Shown: piece by piece, positions 1 to 9,801 of the stretch
Numbering within the stretch: position 1 is the first letter of the stretch
Layout of the letters: each line of letters begins with the position of its first letter
Source: Ignavibacteriota bacterium
GTDB lineage: Bacteria > Bacteroidota > Ignavibacteria > UBA10030 > SZUA-254
NCBI GenBank assembly: GCA_016209795.1
Contig: JACQVI010000113.1
Span: 1 to 43,696 of the forward strand
Direction of reading: 5' to 3'
DNA length: 43,696 nucleotides
Notes under the pieces: generated by a model
What the model saw: only the letters and a program-made list of their open reading frames with translations
Databases searched by the model: none
Told to the model about the DNA's origin: nothing
Program-made: the position numbers and the translations under genes

Positions 1-49
1 AAGTAAACCTTGTTCATTTCAATCCACAAATGTATGACAGGAGCTTGTT

Positions 50-625
50 ATGATCGAAAAGTTAAATACTCTTTGGTGTTTCCTAATTCTTTGCTTTGTG
101 CTTCAACTTGAGGTCTCCATTGGTCAAGAAACCGAAAACTTTGCTGCAAAAGGAGTGACGGAATTAGGAGGCAGTATTTCATATCAAAGTGTGACTCCGG
201 TATACAACGGAGTTACAAGTGATGCGATTACTCTCTTTACCATATCACCGTTCATCGGATATTTTGTTACTGATGGATTTGAATTGGGTGTAAATCCGTT
301 AGGTGTCACGCTTGCCAGCTATGGAGGTGGTAGTACGACTCAACTTATGGTTTTACTCGCGCCTTCCTGTAACTTCATAACCAAAGGTCGTGCTTTTCCT
401 TTCATCGAAGGGTTAATTGGTTACACTTCGATAGGCAATGGATCGGAAAGGGATGGACTGAGCTGGGGAGGAAGGGCTGGTGTCAAACATGCTATTACTA
501 ATCATGGTCTCTTAAATCTTAGCGTGCAATATCTCCTTATTACAACAAATCCCAGCGGTGCCTCGAATCGGTATGGAAGTAATAATCTTTCAATTGCTGC
601 TGGTCTCACGGTTTGGCTACAATAA
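50..625 (+). CDS. Putative outer-membrane beta-barrel-like protein with signal peptide
   Basis: 191 aa ORF with hydrophobic N-terminal signal (FLILCFVLQLEVSIGQ), alternating beta-strand-like C-terminal half (GLLNLSVQYLL...LSIAAGLTVWLQ); no specific family recognised. Confidence 0.55.
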   Translation: MIEKLNTLWCFLILCFVLQLEVSIGQETENFAAKGVTELGGSISYQSVTPVYNGVTSDAITLFTISPFIGYFVTDGFELGVNPLGVTLASYGGGSTTQLMVLLAPSCNFITKGRAFPFIEGLIGYTSIGNGSERDGLSWGGRAGVKHAITNHGLLNLSVQYLLITTNPSGASNRYGSNNLSIAAGLTVWLQ

Positions 626-638
626 GAAGTCGTAAACA

Positions 639-1088
639 ATGTGGTCATACCGCATGCTTGTTATTGTGTTAAACGTCCTGACGGGTGTTGGGATTGGAGT
701 TGGTTCATACACATTCATCTATGCAAAAGGCGGATCCTATCTGACGAACGATCCGGCAGCGTGCGCCAATTGCCACATTATGAATGAGCACTATACGGCA
801 TGGATCAAATCGAGTCATCGTTCGGTTGCGGTGTGCAATGATTGTCACACACCAGATGGTTTTTTGGGGAAGTACATGACAAAAGCATCGAATGGTTTCT
901 GGCACTCATTTGCCTTTACAACAGGACGATTCCATGAGCCTCTACAAATCAAAGAGCACAACCGTGAGATAGCGGAACAAGCGTGTCGAAAATGCCATCA
1001 AGATATTGTCATCGCAATCGAGGGACCTCACCGTGAAATCGGTGAGCTTTCGTGCCTTCCTTGCCATCAGTCAGTGGGCCACTTTTAA
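639..1088 (+). CDS. nrfH: Cytochrome c nitrite reductase small subunit, NrfH-like tetrahaem quinol dehydrogenase
   Basis: N-terminal TM helix plus four CxxCH motifs (CANCH, CNDCH, CRKCH, CLPCH), directly upstream of nrfA-like gene. Confidence 0.9.
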   Translation: MWSYRMLVIVLNVLTGVGIGVGSYTFIYAKGGSYLTNDPAACANCHIMNEHYTAWIKSSHRSVAVCNDCHTPDGFLGKYMTKASNGFWHSFAFTTGRFHEPLQIKEHNREIAEQACRKCHQDIVIAIEGPHREIGELSCLPCHQSVGHF

Positions 1089-1106
1089 ACCATCTGTAAT
1101 GTATCT

Positions 1107-2519
1107 ATGAACGAACAATCGACTCATTCAAGTCGTCAGGAACAGCGAAAACGGCCGCTGAGGTTTTTCATAACAATCGGGATAATATCTGGACTTGCAG
1201 CATTTGGTGCGGTTGCTCTCCTTGTCAATATCATGGAGCGCAAGCAAGAATCACGAAATCCATTCTATCGTGTCGTGGAGTTGACTGACTCCATTGAAGA
1301 TGCTGAACTCTGGGGAAAGAATTTCCCGATGCAGTATGATGACTACAAACGGACAGTGGATCAAGTTCGCACAAGGTTTGGTGGAAGCGAAGCAGTTCCA
1401 CGAACTCCAACACAAGCTGATCCTCGATCAATAATTGCACAATCACGACTTGAAGAAGATCCGCGGTTAAAAATAATATGGGCAGGATATGCTTTTGCTA
1501 GAGATTTCCGAGAAGATCGTGGACATGCCTACATGCTCGAGGATCAAACATATACAGAACGCCAGATTGCAGTCAAACAGCCCGGAACGTGTCTCCATTG
1601 CCATGCATCGATCTACGTGCCGTATATGAGAGCAGGCGATGGTGATCTCATAAAAGGATTTGAGACGATGAACCAGTTGCCGTTCTTTGAAGCAAGGAAA
1701 CTCGTGACTCATCCCATTGCCTGCATCGATTGTCATGACCCAAAGACAATGCAGCTTCGCATTACACGACCAGCGTTTATCGAAGGAATGCGCTCACTTA
1801 AAGCATCTCAGGGTCTTCATAATTATGATGTGAATTCCATGGCAACGAGACAGGAGATGCGTGTGTATGTCTGCGGACAGTGTCATGTAGAATATTATTT
1901 CAAAGGACCTGAAAAACGATTGACCTACCCCTGGCACAAAGGCTTGGTGGTTGATAGCATCCTGTCCTACTACGATGAGCAACAATTCAAAGATTGGATT
2001 CATGCTGAGACAGGCGCTGAGGTGTTAAAAGTTCAACATCCTGAGTTTGAGTTGTGGAATCAGGGCATCCATGCTCGCTCAGGCGTCGCTTGTGCAGATT
2101 GCCACATGCCGTACAAGCGAGAGGGTGCATTGAAAATCAGCGACCATCATGTGCAGAGTCCGCTCTTGAATATCAATCGAGCATGCCAAACTTGTCATAA
2201 ATGGTCTGAGGGGGAATTGAAAGCTCGAGTGGAAACAATCCAAGGGCGAACTTTTCGTCTTCGTAACCTTGCCATGGATGCACTCATCGACCTTATCCAC
2301 GATCTGAAACGTGCACGGGAGACTGGAGCCAGTGATAATATGTTAACTAAGGCAAAACAATATCAGCGAAATGCGCAGTTTTATCTAGATTTTGTTGAGG
2401 CGGAAAACTCAACTGGTTTTCATGCGCCAGAAGAAGCAGCACGAATTTTAGGCGAGTCCATCAACTTCGTACGGCTAGGACAGGTGGCATTGCGAAACGA
2501 TCTCAATGCTGCACGATGA
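1107..2519 (+). CDS. nrfA: Ammonia-forming cytochrome c nitrite reductase, NrfA (CxxCH active-site haem variant)
   Basis: Five haem motifs CLHCH, CIDCH, CGQCH, CADCH, CQTCH; KVQH motif between haems 3 and 4; downstream of nrfH. Confidence 0.9.
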   Translation: MNEQSTHSSRQEQRKRPLRFFITIGIISGLAAFGAVALLVNIMERKQESRNPFYRVVELTDSIEDAELWGKNFPMQYDDYKRTVDQVRTRFGGSEAVPRTPTQADPRSIIAQSRLEEDPRLKIIWAGYAFARDFREDRGHAYMLEDQTYTERQIAVKQPGTCLHCHASIYVPYMRAGDGDLIKGFETMNQLPFFEARKLVTHPIACIDCHDPKTMQLRITRPAFIEGMRSLKASQGLHNYDVNSMATRQEMRVYVCGQCHVEYYFKGPEKRLTYPWHKGLVVDSILSYYDEQQFKDWIHAETGAEVLKVQHPEFELWNQGIHARSGVACADCHMPYKREGALKISDHHVQSPLLNINRACQTCHKWSEGELKARVETIQGRTFRLRNLAMDALIDLIHDLKRARETGASDNMLTKAKQYQRNAQFYLDFVEAENSTGFHAPEEAARILGESINFVRLGQVALRNDLNAAR

Positions 2520-2722
2520 GAGCGGATTTCTTTAGGTGACATAGAGGTAACAGTTACATCAGGTGATAATATGTACATTCTTGAAAACGGCTTGATTCTA
2601 CCAAGCAAGCTCCTCGGTACATGTGTTCTTAAATCGACAAGTGATGATACAGGTACAGTGGTTGCTGTAGTTTGGGAATGATCATTGTGTGTATAATTTG
2701 TTCATCATAAAATATAAAATCT

Positions 2723-3652
2723 ATGGGTATCGCACGAGGTGCATTGTTATGGATTTCGGAGAATCGAAAGCTTCGTGAAGCATTGCCTCGTTACATGTTC
2801 ATCAAGCGCTCTGTGTCCCGATTTATGCCGGGAGAAGAGCTTGCCGATGCGCTAAAGGCGGCTGAACACCTGAAAGCAAAAAAGATTAACGCAATTTTTA
2901 CCCATCTTGGGGAAAACGTCTCCGATGAAACAGAAGCCAGAAGTGTAGCAGAGCACTATATTGATGCTCTATCTCAAATCCAACAGCGAAATCTCGACGC
3001 ATATATTTCAGTAAAACTCACACAGCTTGGGCTTGATGTCGATGAAGACCTCTGCTTCCAGAATCTCAAGCTGATTGTCGAACATGCCAATGCACTAAAA
3101 AACTGGGTATGGATTGATATGGAACAAAGCCCATACGTTGATCGCACGTTAACAATCTATAGAAAAATTCGATCAGGCTACCCTAATGTTGGTGTGTGTC
3201 TGCAGGCATATCTTTACCGGACAAAGGAAGACTTAAAAGAGCTTCTTCCGCTTTCCCCAGCTATTCGATTAGTAAAAGGTGCCTACTTAGAACCCCGCAC
3301 GATTGCTCATCCAAAGAAAGCAGATGTTGATGCTAATTATTTTTCACTGGCTAAATTGTTGTTAGAAAATATCAAAAGGAATAGTGTCACGACCGCTATC
3401 GCAACTCACGATAACGTTTTGATTAAAAAAATTCGAGATGAAGCAGAAATGGTAGGACTGACAAAAGGCGATTATGAGTTCCAACTTCTCTATGGGATTC
3501 AATCAGATGAACAGGAACGATTGGCAGGCGAAGGCTATCGAGTGCGGTGCCTCGTTAGCTATGGAAGCTACTGGTTTCCGTGGTACGTACGCAGACTTGC
3601 CGAGCGCCCGGCGAATGTCTTGTTTGTATTAAAGAATTTGAGGCTCGGTTGA
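2723..3652 (+). CDS. Proline dehydrogenase family protein
   Basis: 309 aa; PRODH-like motifs (SVKLTQLGLDVD, WIDMEQSPYVDRTL, LQAYLYRTKEDL, RLVKGAYLE, IATHD, FQLLYGI). Confidence 0.88.
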   Translation: MGIARGALLWISENRKLREALPRYMFIKRSVSRFMPGEELADALKAAEHLKAKKINAIFTHLGENVSDETEARSVAEHYIDALSQIQQRNLDAYISVKLTQLGLDVDEDLCFQNLKLIVEHANALKNWVWIDMEQSPYVDRTLTIYRKIRSGYPNVGVCLQAYLYRTKEDLKELLPLSPAIRLVKGAYLEPRTIAHPKKADVDANYFSLAKLLLENIKRNSVTTAIATHDNVLIKKIRDEAEMVGLTKGDYEFQLLYGIQSDEQERLAGEGYRVRCLVSYGSYWFPWYVRRLAERPANVLFVLKNLRLG

Positions 3653-3770
3653 CAACGATCCATCTCTCGAAACCAGTTAGGGCGTGGACGAAAACCCCTT
3701 GATTTTTGCCTCAACCCATGACAGGTAGGGATGAGGTCGCAGCAGATTTTTCGACCAAATCTTTAGAATC

Positions 3771-4172
3771 ATGTCTCCACAAAAGAAAAAGCCAATTCCC
3801 TTTTCATTTGTTTTTGATTACCTCCATCCAAAAGAGCCGGTGGTAAAACCAATGTTCGGATGTTATGCTCTCTATCTCGATGGAAAGATCGTGCTTATCC
3901 TTCGAAAGAAAAAAGACCATCGAGCGGATAACGGTATATGGATTGCAACGGATCGAGCGTATCATGAGAGCTTACGGAAAGAGTTTCCTTCCATGCGATC
4001 CATAAAATTGTTGGGCAGAGGTCCAACGAACTGGCAGGTAATCCCCGAATCGGCTGAGGATTTTGAGGCTTCTGTGATTAGAGCCTGTGGGCTTGTGGTG
4101 AAAGGAGATCCTCGGATTGGGAGAATACCTCGATCTAAATCTAAAAAGCCAAAGACCGGAGTTCATGCATAA
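3771..4172 (+). CDS. TfoX N-terminal-domain-like small protein
   Basis: Motif VVKPMFGCYALYLDGKIVLIL resembles the TfoX_N signature (PMFGGYGLYLDG); Lys/Arg-rich C-terminus. Confidence 0.5.
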   Translation: MSPQKKKPIPFSFVFDYLHPKEPVVKPMFGCYALYLDGKIVLILRKKKDHRADNGIWIATDRAYHESLRKEFPSMRSIKLLGRGPTNWQVIPESAEDFEASVIRACGLVVKGDPRIGRIPRSKSKKPKTGVHA

Positions 4173-4176
4173 AGCT

Positions 4177-4205
4177 TTGACTTTCACGGAAGTGGCTTGT
4201 ATATT
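4177..4205 (+). promoter_or_regulatory. Candidate sigma70-type promoter for the DoxX gene
   Basis: TTGACT (4177-4182), 17 nt spacer, TATATT (4200-4205), 56 nt upstream of ATG 4261 with AAAGGAG RBS. Confidence 0.5.
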
Positions 4206-4260
4206 CTAAGCATAGCTATACCCGAGATAAGAAACAATATTATAAATAAAGGAGAACGCT

Positions 4261-4701
4261 ATGGCTGATGTGAAATCGATACTCTCTCAATGGGCACCAC
4301 GGTTGCTAAGCATTCTGCGGATTGTTACCGCCTTGCTCTTCATGCAGCATGGTAGCCAAAAACTCTTCCTCGTGCCCGCAGGACAAATGACCGAACCGGT
4401 CGCCTTACTGTCGCTCATAGGACTGGCGGCTGTGTTGGAATTTTTCGGCGGTCTGTTGTTGGTCGCGGGTCTGTTCACCAGATTGGTGGCATTTGTACTG
4501 TCAGGTGAGATGGCGGTGGCGTACTTTATGAGTCATGCATCGCGCGGACTCTTACCGCTGCTCAATCGAGGAGAGCTGGCAGTGCTATACTGCTTCATTT
4601 TTCTTTACCTCGTCGCGGCTGGAGGGGGTTCGTGGAGCGTCGATCATCTCTTACGGCGCAGCAAGGCTACACTCGGTTCCGGCGAGGCTTATCCATGGTG
4701 A
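4261..4701 (+). CDS. DoxX family membrane protein
   Basis: 146 aa, four hydrophobic segments, RIVTALLFMQHGSQKLF...EFFGGLLLVAGLFTRLVAFVLSGEMAVAYFM typical of DoxX. Confidence 0.85.
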   Translation: MADVKSILSQWAPRLLSILRIVTALLFMQHGSQKLFLVPAGQMTEPVALLSLIGLAAVLEFFGGLLLVAGLFTRLVAFVLSGEMAVAYFMSHASRGLLPLLNRGELAVLYCFIFLYLVAAGGGSWSVDHLLRRSKATLGSGEAYPW

Positions 4702-4928
4702 CTTCTTACCTTTCATGGAACATATCTTCCCGAAACACAACCGTGAAGAAACAGAGTAGGGCAAAGCTGAAAGGGGGAATTGCCGTAATGAACCTTAGAT
4801 CTACTTAATTGTGTGTTATTTGTTTTATCGAAATCTCAACGCCCGATTTCTTTCAAGGCATTGTGCGTCTAAGGTTCTCATCAATTCCTCAGATTAAGCA
4901 TACTTTGTAATGTAAACACCAATCGCTC

Positions 4929-5936
4929 ATGAATATGTCAAAATACCTTAACCAAAGATGGCTCTTTCCCCTTATCCTCTTTTCAAGTATTGCTATCCTT
5001 CTCTGTATTGCCGATCGTGCACCATTACATCTCAAGTCACGATTTCCTGCTGTCCATCTCGAAAAGGAGTCTTATGCTTATCTTGATGGGGTAGTAAACA
5101 GAACGTTTCCAGGTCCCTTTGTTTATAGAGTTTTGATTCCTTATACAGTTCATATAGCACACTCTGTATTTCCATTATTCGATCCCTTAACGATTGATTT
5201 TGCACTGAAGACTATAATTCTTATGATGTGTCAAGTAGCATTTTTCCTCTATCTAAGAAATTTCTTTACGGATGTGCATTGTCTCGCTTGTGTTTTTTTG
5301 CTGGATGTTCTCATCGGTCATTCTCTTGCTCACTTTCAGGGACCGTCAATAATAGAAACAGTGGATCTTCTGAATGTCTTCTTCTTCATCCTTGCATTGA
5401 CTTTCATCTATACAAATAAATCCATAACTCTTTATATCACTCTATTTCTCGCATCATTAAACAGAGAAACGATTTGGTTTGTTATTATAGTGATAATTCT
5501 TCACGACCAGCTAACGAATAGGGGTATTCTCCGTTCGTTACTTTCTCTAAGTGTAGTTTCACTTTCCTATTTTGGTTTAAGGCTTATGATAGGGATGCAT
5601 GAGTTTGATTGGTTTTATATACGTGGTTTAGTTCACAATATTCCATTCATTTCAGAAGAATTTACAACTCGAGCTATTGTAGGAAATCTTCGCCTAGCAG
5701 TTCTTCTCTTACCAATGATGGTAATAGGCATTTATCAGTTTAAGTCACATCCGCAGTATCTCAAAATCGCTTCATCGATAATACCGGTTTTTATAGTTGC
5801 TCATTACCTAGTGGGAATAATAATAGAAAGTCGTCTCTGGATGCCATTATTTGTTGTTTTGGTTCCGCTCACGATCAATAATCTCATCAAAATTCTAAGG
5901 CCTAGGGAAGAGCAAATTCCAACATCCCCAATATGA
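4929..5936 (+). CDS. Polytopic integral membrane protein of unknown function (possible glycosyltransferase/polymerase-like)
   Basis: 335 aa with many hydrophobic segments; no recognisable catalytic motif. Confidence 0.55.
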   Translation: MNMSKYLNQRWLFPLILFSSIAILLCIADRAPLHLKSRFPAVHLEKESYAYLDGVVNRTFPGPFVYRVLIPYTVHIAHSVFPLFDPLTIDFALKTIILMMCQVAFFLYLRNFFTDVHCLACVFLLDVLIGHSLAHFQGPSIIETVDLLNVFFFILALTFIYTNKSITLYITLFLASLNRETIWFVIIVIILHDQLTNRGILRSLLSLSVVSLSYFGLRLMIGMHEFDWFYIRGLVHNIPFISEEFTTRAIVGNLRLAVLLLPMMVIGIYQFKSHPQYLKIASSIIPVFIVAHYLVGIIIESRLWMPLFVVLVPLTINNLIKILRPREEQIPTSPI

Positions 5937-6180
5937 GCACCCGCTCTTAGACTGAGAACAACCGCACACTGCATCTACTATCATGCTGGACAGCGAGGGG
6001 TCTAGCTTCCATCAAGAAGAAAGCTACCACTTGAAATTGTTCAGAATCTTTTTTACCTTCGATTGTTTTGAGAGATCCCATTGCACTCTATCCGATGGTA
6101 TCTCCTCAAAACATAGACGTATCACATTAACAAATTCACCATGGTTCCAATCAACAACAATCATAAAAAGGAGTATTCTT

Positions 6181-6456
6181 ATGCCAAAATATATCATCGA
6201 ACGCGAGATTCCCGGAGCAAGCAAGCTGACACAGCAGGAACTCAAAGCTATCTCCCAGAAGTCGTGTGGAGTCCTCGACACAATGGGTCCCAAAATCCAG
6301 TGGCTGCATAGTTATGTTGCCGGAGATAAGATTTACTGTGTGTACATCTCTCCTAATGAGCAGATGGTTCGCGACCATGCACGCCAAGGTGGATTCCCGG
6401 CGAACAGAGTGACGGAGATTTCGTCTATCATCGATCCAACGACAGGCGGAGCGTGA
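6181..6456 (+). CDS. DUF4242 / SCO4226-like small ferredoxin-fold protein
   Basis: MPKYIIEREIPGASKLTQQELKAISQKSCGVLDTMGPKIQWLHSYVAGDKIYCVYISPNEQMVRDHARQGGFPANRVTEI; internal ATG preceded by AAAAAGGAG is a better start than the ORF-track start at 5983. Confidence 0.75.
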   Translation: MPKYIIEREIPGASKLTQQELKAISQKSCGVLDTMGPKIQWLHSYVAGDKIYCVYISPNEQMVRDHARQGGFPANRVTEISSIIDPTTGGA

Positions 6457-6559
6457 ATTCGCTGATTTGCCGACTAACAATTAAAAACCCAGTTGGGGGT
6501 AAGAAGCAACCAAAGAAGTTACCGCCCCTTCCAACGGTAGCATTATGGTAGATTGCGAA

Positions 6560-8830
6560 TTAGTGTTGAGATGAATATAAATTCGAGGCGACATATTTCG
6601 TTCTTGGAATAACATACGTCAACTCTCTTTCAAAGTCCATCGGATAAGCAAGTTTATTAAACGTCACCTCAATCTTTTCCTCTACGTTGTCAGTTCCAAT
6701 TGTCTGAAACTTCACTGGAATTGTTAAGACTGAATCAGGGAAAGAAAACCATTCAATCCGGTTGATGTTCTCATCGGTCGTATAGTGCCATGACGTTGAA
6801 AAGGACGCAACCTCTTTGTTACCCGCTGAATAGGTGGCAATCACACGGAACGGCTTTTCCATGCACGCGAGAGTAACTTCGACATCGTAAGTCGTCGTAT
6901 CTCCAGATTGGTGCGTTTTGAAATTTCTTTCAATAATAACCCATGGAACATCAAACTCCTCGTTTGGTTGTATTTTCATCGTTGTAGTTCTGGTATCGAT
7001 AACTGTATCGGTACCATCATGAGTAATGTGTAAGTCTCTGAGATACTCGGAACTTCTGACGGTGATATCAGCAGAGTCCTTATTCATATCATAGAGTTGA
7101 TCGACACGCACATCTCTGTACCAATACGAATTATAGGTCTGGAGTCGGAGAAGAAATATCCCGAGTCCAATACATCCCACAAGTGAACATATCACCATCC
7201 AACGAGAACGCACAGTTCGAACAATCCAGAGAAGTGCGGGCGCATCTCTTATAACTGAGGCAAGAGCAAACATCAACGGCAGGATGCTAATACTGAATAG
7301 AAGAATGATGGTGCCGTTACCAAGAAGCTGCCTTCCGAACTCTGCCCGTAAACTCATCGCTATTGTCCTGAAGATCAAAGCATCCCATTCTGAAAACATC
7401 AATCGTAGTATCATCCATGGTGAGAAAGCGACACACAAAAGTTTACCCAATGGATTTTTGACAAGCGTTGCCAGACTGACGAGGAAGAGTCCGGCTCCAA
7501 ATGGAACAAGGAATTTTGTATTGATTGCTCCGAAGAGAAGGAGTCCAAGAGCCAAGAGAATCGCTGCACGTTTGTAGAAGACATAGGGACATCGGGACAG
7601 CCGAAGTTTCGTGTTGAGCTTCAACGATATCCAGCAGCCAATGAGACAAGCGATAGCGGCTAACAGATAATACCATGGAATCGCCGTGAACCATGGATGT
7701 CGCTCCCCTTTGATCAACCCGATGACATCAGAAGAAAACCAACCACAACTGACAATGATGAGTGCATAGAGCCACATCTTCAATCCAGACCATCGAACAC
7801 GATCTGGAGACTTTGGCGGATCACGACGTCTCCGCACCTTTATAAATGCCCATGCTGCTAAAGCGATTGTAATAGCGGTAAAAAGGTAAATACTCCAATA
7901 AGGAATGAAGAATGCTCGTTTGTTAGCGAGATAAAGTAGGTACTGTGCTGTCTCTCTGCTTGGCACCCCAGCATCAAAACGTTCAATCAGTTTTAGGACA
8001 AGATCGCCGGAACGTTTCAATCCACGTGGGTCGAAGTTTTCCAAAATGTCTCGTGGCGTATGGATTGGGTTACTGACATCGGTTGTAAAATCAATGGCAG
8101 GGATTCCTTGCTTCAAAAATGACTCATGATCGGAGCCGGAGCCAACAGGTGATGCATAGTTGATTGTGAAGAAGAATGTTGGATAGCGAAGATTTTCGTA
8201 ACCGAGGTTGTAAAACTCTTCAACAGACGCTTGCACTAACCAGCAGGGAGCGCTGCGACCGTAGGTATCCGGATCCATTTCTATAATGCCCAAGCCATTT
8301 GCCATATCGACTTGCAGCATCAGCATGACACTATCGATGTCGGGGAAATGATCAACAAAGTATTTTGAGCCTTCGAGTCCTTGTTCTTCACCTCCAAAGC
8401 AGCAAAACACGATTGTTGACTGAGTTTGACGTTGTGTTACATTGCGAGCTACCTCCATCACCACTGCACACCCAGATGCATCGTCGTCGGCACCGGGGAT
8501 CTCAGGTCCGGCAGAATCTATATGTCCTCCGATGACGATGATGCGCTTGCTGAAACCACGCTTCACGCCCACTGCAACGCCACTTGTGGTATTAGCCTTC
8601 GTCGTGTAGTTCATCGTCATGACGTAGGCGGTGTCGCAGCCATATTCCTTGAATTTCCCTACTGCAAATTGGAGCGCACGCTGTTCTTGAGGTGAGCCCA
8701 TAGGTCGAGGACCGATGTCTACACACAAATGCTTTAGCAATTGTACAGCATTCTCTTCTGAGAAATCTGTTTGGGATTGGAGCGGTTGAATCAGGAGGAA
8801 GACTAACACAGAGAGATTGTAGACTTTCAT
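6560..8830 (-). CDS. M28 family metallopeptidase with C-terminal polytopic membrane region
   Basis: Signal peptide; M28 metal ligands GGHIDSAG, GADDDASG, GGEEQGLEGS, GSGSDHESF; several TM segments and a C-terminal extracytoplasmic domain. Confidence 0.88.
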   Translation of the reverse strand: MKVYNLSVLVFLLIQPLQSQTDFSEENAVQLLKHLCVDIGPRPMGSPQEQRALQFAVGKFKEYGCDTAYVMTMNYTTKANTTSGVAVGVKRGFSKRIIVIGGHIDSAGPEIPGADDDASGCAVVMEVARNVTQRQTQSTIVFCCFGGEEQGLEGSKYFVDHFPDIDSVMLMLQVDMANGLGIIEMDPDTYGRSAPCWLVQASVEEFYNLGYENLRYPTFFFTINYASPVGSGSDHESFLKQGIPAIDFTTDVSNPIHTPRDILENFDPRGLKRSGDLVLKLIERFDAGVPSRETAQYLLYLANKRAFFIPYWSIYLFTAITIALAAWAFIKVRRRRDPPKSPDRVRWSGLKMWLYALIIVSCGWFSSDVIGLIKGERHPWFTAIPWYYLLAAIACLIGCWISLKLNTKLRLSRCPYVFYKRAAILLALGLLLFGAINTKFLVPFGAGLFLVSLATLVKNPLGKLLCVAFSPWMILRLMFSEWDALIFRTIAMSLRAEFGRQLLGNGTIILLFSISILPLMFALASVIRDAPALLWIVRTVRSRWMVICSLVGCIGLGIFLLRLQTYNSYWYRDVRVDQLYDMNKDSADITVRSSEYLRDLHITHDGTDTVIDTRTTTMKIQPNEEFDVPWVIIERNFKTHQSGDTTTYDVEVTLACMEKPFRVIATYSAGNKEVASFSTSWHYTTDENINRIEWFSFPDSVLTIPVKFQTIGTDNVEEKIEVTFNKLAYPMDFERELTYVIPRTKYVASNLYSSQH

Positions 8831-9735
8831 TTCAGGCGACTTTCAAAAAATTCAACAACTTTTTTCTCATAAGTCTTGCCGCCAATTTTCCATGTATCGT
8901 TGTGCGTAGCGTGTTCAATGGGAAAAATATCCTTTGGTCCAGTCATTGCATCATAGAGCATCAATGAGTACTGGTGTTTGATCAATTGATCGTTTGAGCC
9001 ATAGGTGAACAGGATCGGAATATGAATATTTTTCACAGCATCAAGCGGCGAGACATCGCTCGCTTTGAACTTTGCCATCAATTCTGATCGTATGATGACA
9101 AGGTTGCGGAGATAGTGGAAGGGAAGCTTGATGATCCGCTTCTGATAGTCATCAAAGATCGAGCGGAGGTTTGCAAATGAATTTTCAGCCACAACAGACG
9201 TGATGCGTGAATCGATTGCGGCTGCCTGGATGGCAATTGCTGCACCCATTGACGTACCGAACAAACCAATCTTTCCTGGATGAATATCTGTTCTTGATAT
9301 GAGGTAATCAATGATTTTGATAACATCATGTTTCTCGTAGAAACCATAGGTGCAAAATTTTCCATCACTCTCACCGTGGCGACGTGAATCATACAAGAAG
9401 ACATTGAAGTGATGATCGTGCATCAGCTTGGCGAAACGAATTCCATCAATCTTACAATCGGCAACGCCATGCAGATACATGACAGTCCCTTTGATTGGTG
9501 GCAGAGCTTTGATTAGCCAGCAGTTGAGCTTCAACGAATCATCGACGTGGATATTGATTTCTTCGTAAGGAAGCTGAACATCAGATGGCAAGATAGGTTG
9601 ACCGAGTGCTCGATAAAAATCGGCTGTACGTCGACGCGGTTGTAGCAGTATCGTTGGTCCAACAAAAATAAGAATGATTGTAACACTGGCGATAAAAATT
9701 ACAAGCAGCGCAACAATGGCTAAGAGAAATGTCAT
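8827..9735 (-). CDS. Alpha/beta hydrolase (serine aminopeptidase-like)
   Basis: N-terminal TM, YLHGVADCK, DSRRHGESDG, nucleophile elbow GTSMGA, C-terminal THNDTW; start chosen at internal ATG 9735 (MTFLLAIVALLV) rather than 9804, which lies in a palindrome. Confidence 0.8.
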   Translation of the reverse strand: MTFLLAIVALLVIFIASVTIILIFVGPTILLQPRRRTADFYRALGQPILPSDVQLPYEEINIHVDDSLKLNCWLIKALPPIKGTVMYLHGVADCKIDGIRFAKLMHDHHFNVFLYDSRRHGESDGKFCTYGFYEKHDVIKIIDYLISRTDIHPGKIGLFGTSMGAAIAIQAAAIDSRITSVVAENSFANLRSIFDDYQKRIIKLPFHYLRNLVIIRSELMAKFKASDVSPLDAVKNIHIPILFTYGSNDQLIKHQYSLMLYDAMTGPKDIFPIEHATHNDTWKIGGKTYEKKVVEFFESRLK

Positions 9736-9801
9736 CGTCGGAATTCTTTTTCTGAATATAGGAAGCTCACACATTGAAAGCAACAACACACTCCTCATCC
9801 C

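Noticed and set aside
3709-3736. Imperfect hairpin CCTCAACCC/GGGATGAGG after the proline dehydrogenase gene
   Set aside because: Nine-pair stem with a mismatch and no clear U tract; too weak to call a terminator
5983-6180. N-terminal extension of the DUF4242-like ORF (157 aa version)
   Set aside because: A good RBS and conserved MPKYIIER start at 6181; upstream residues look non-coding
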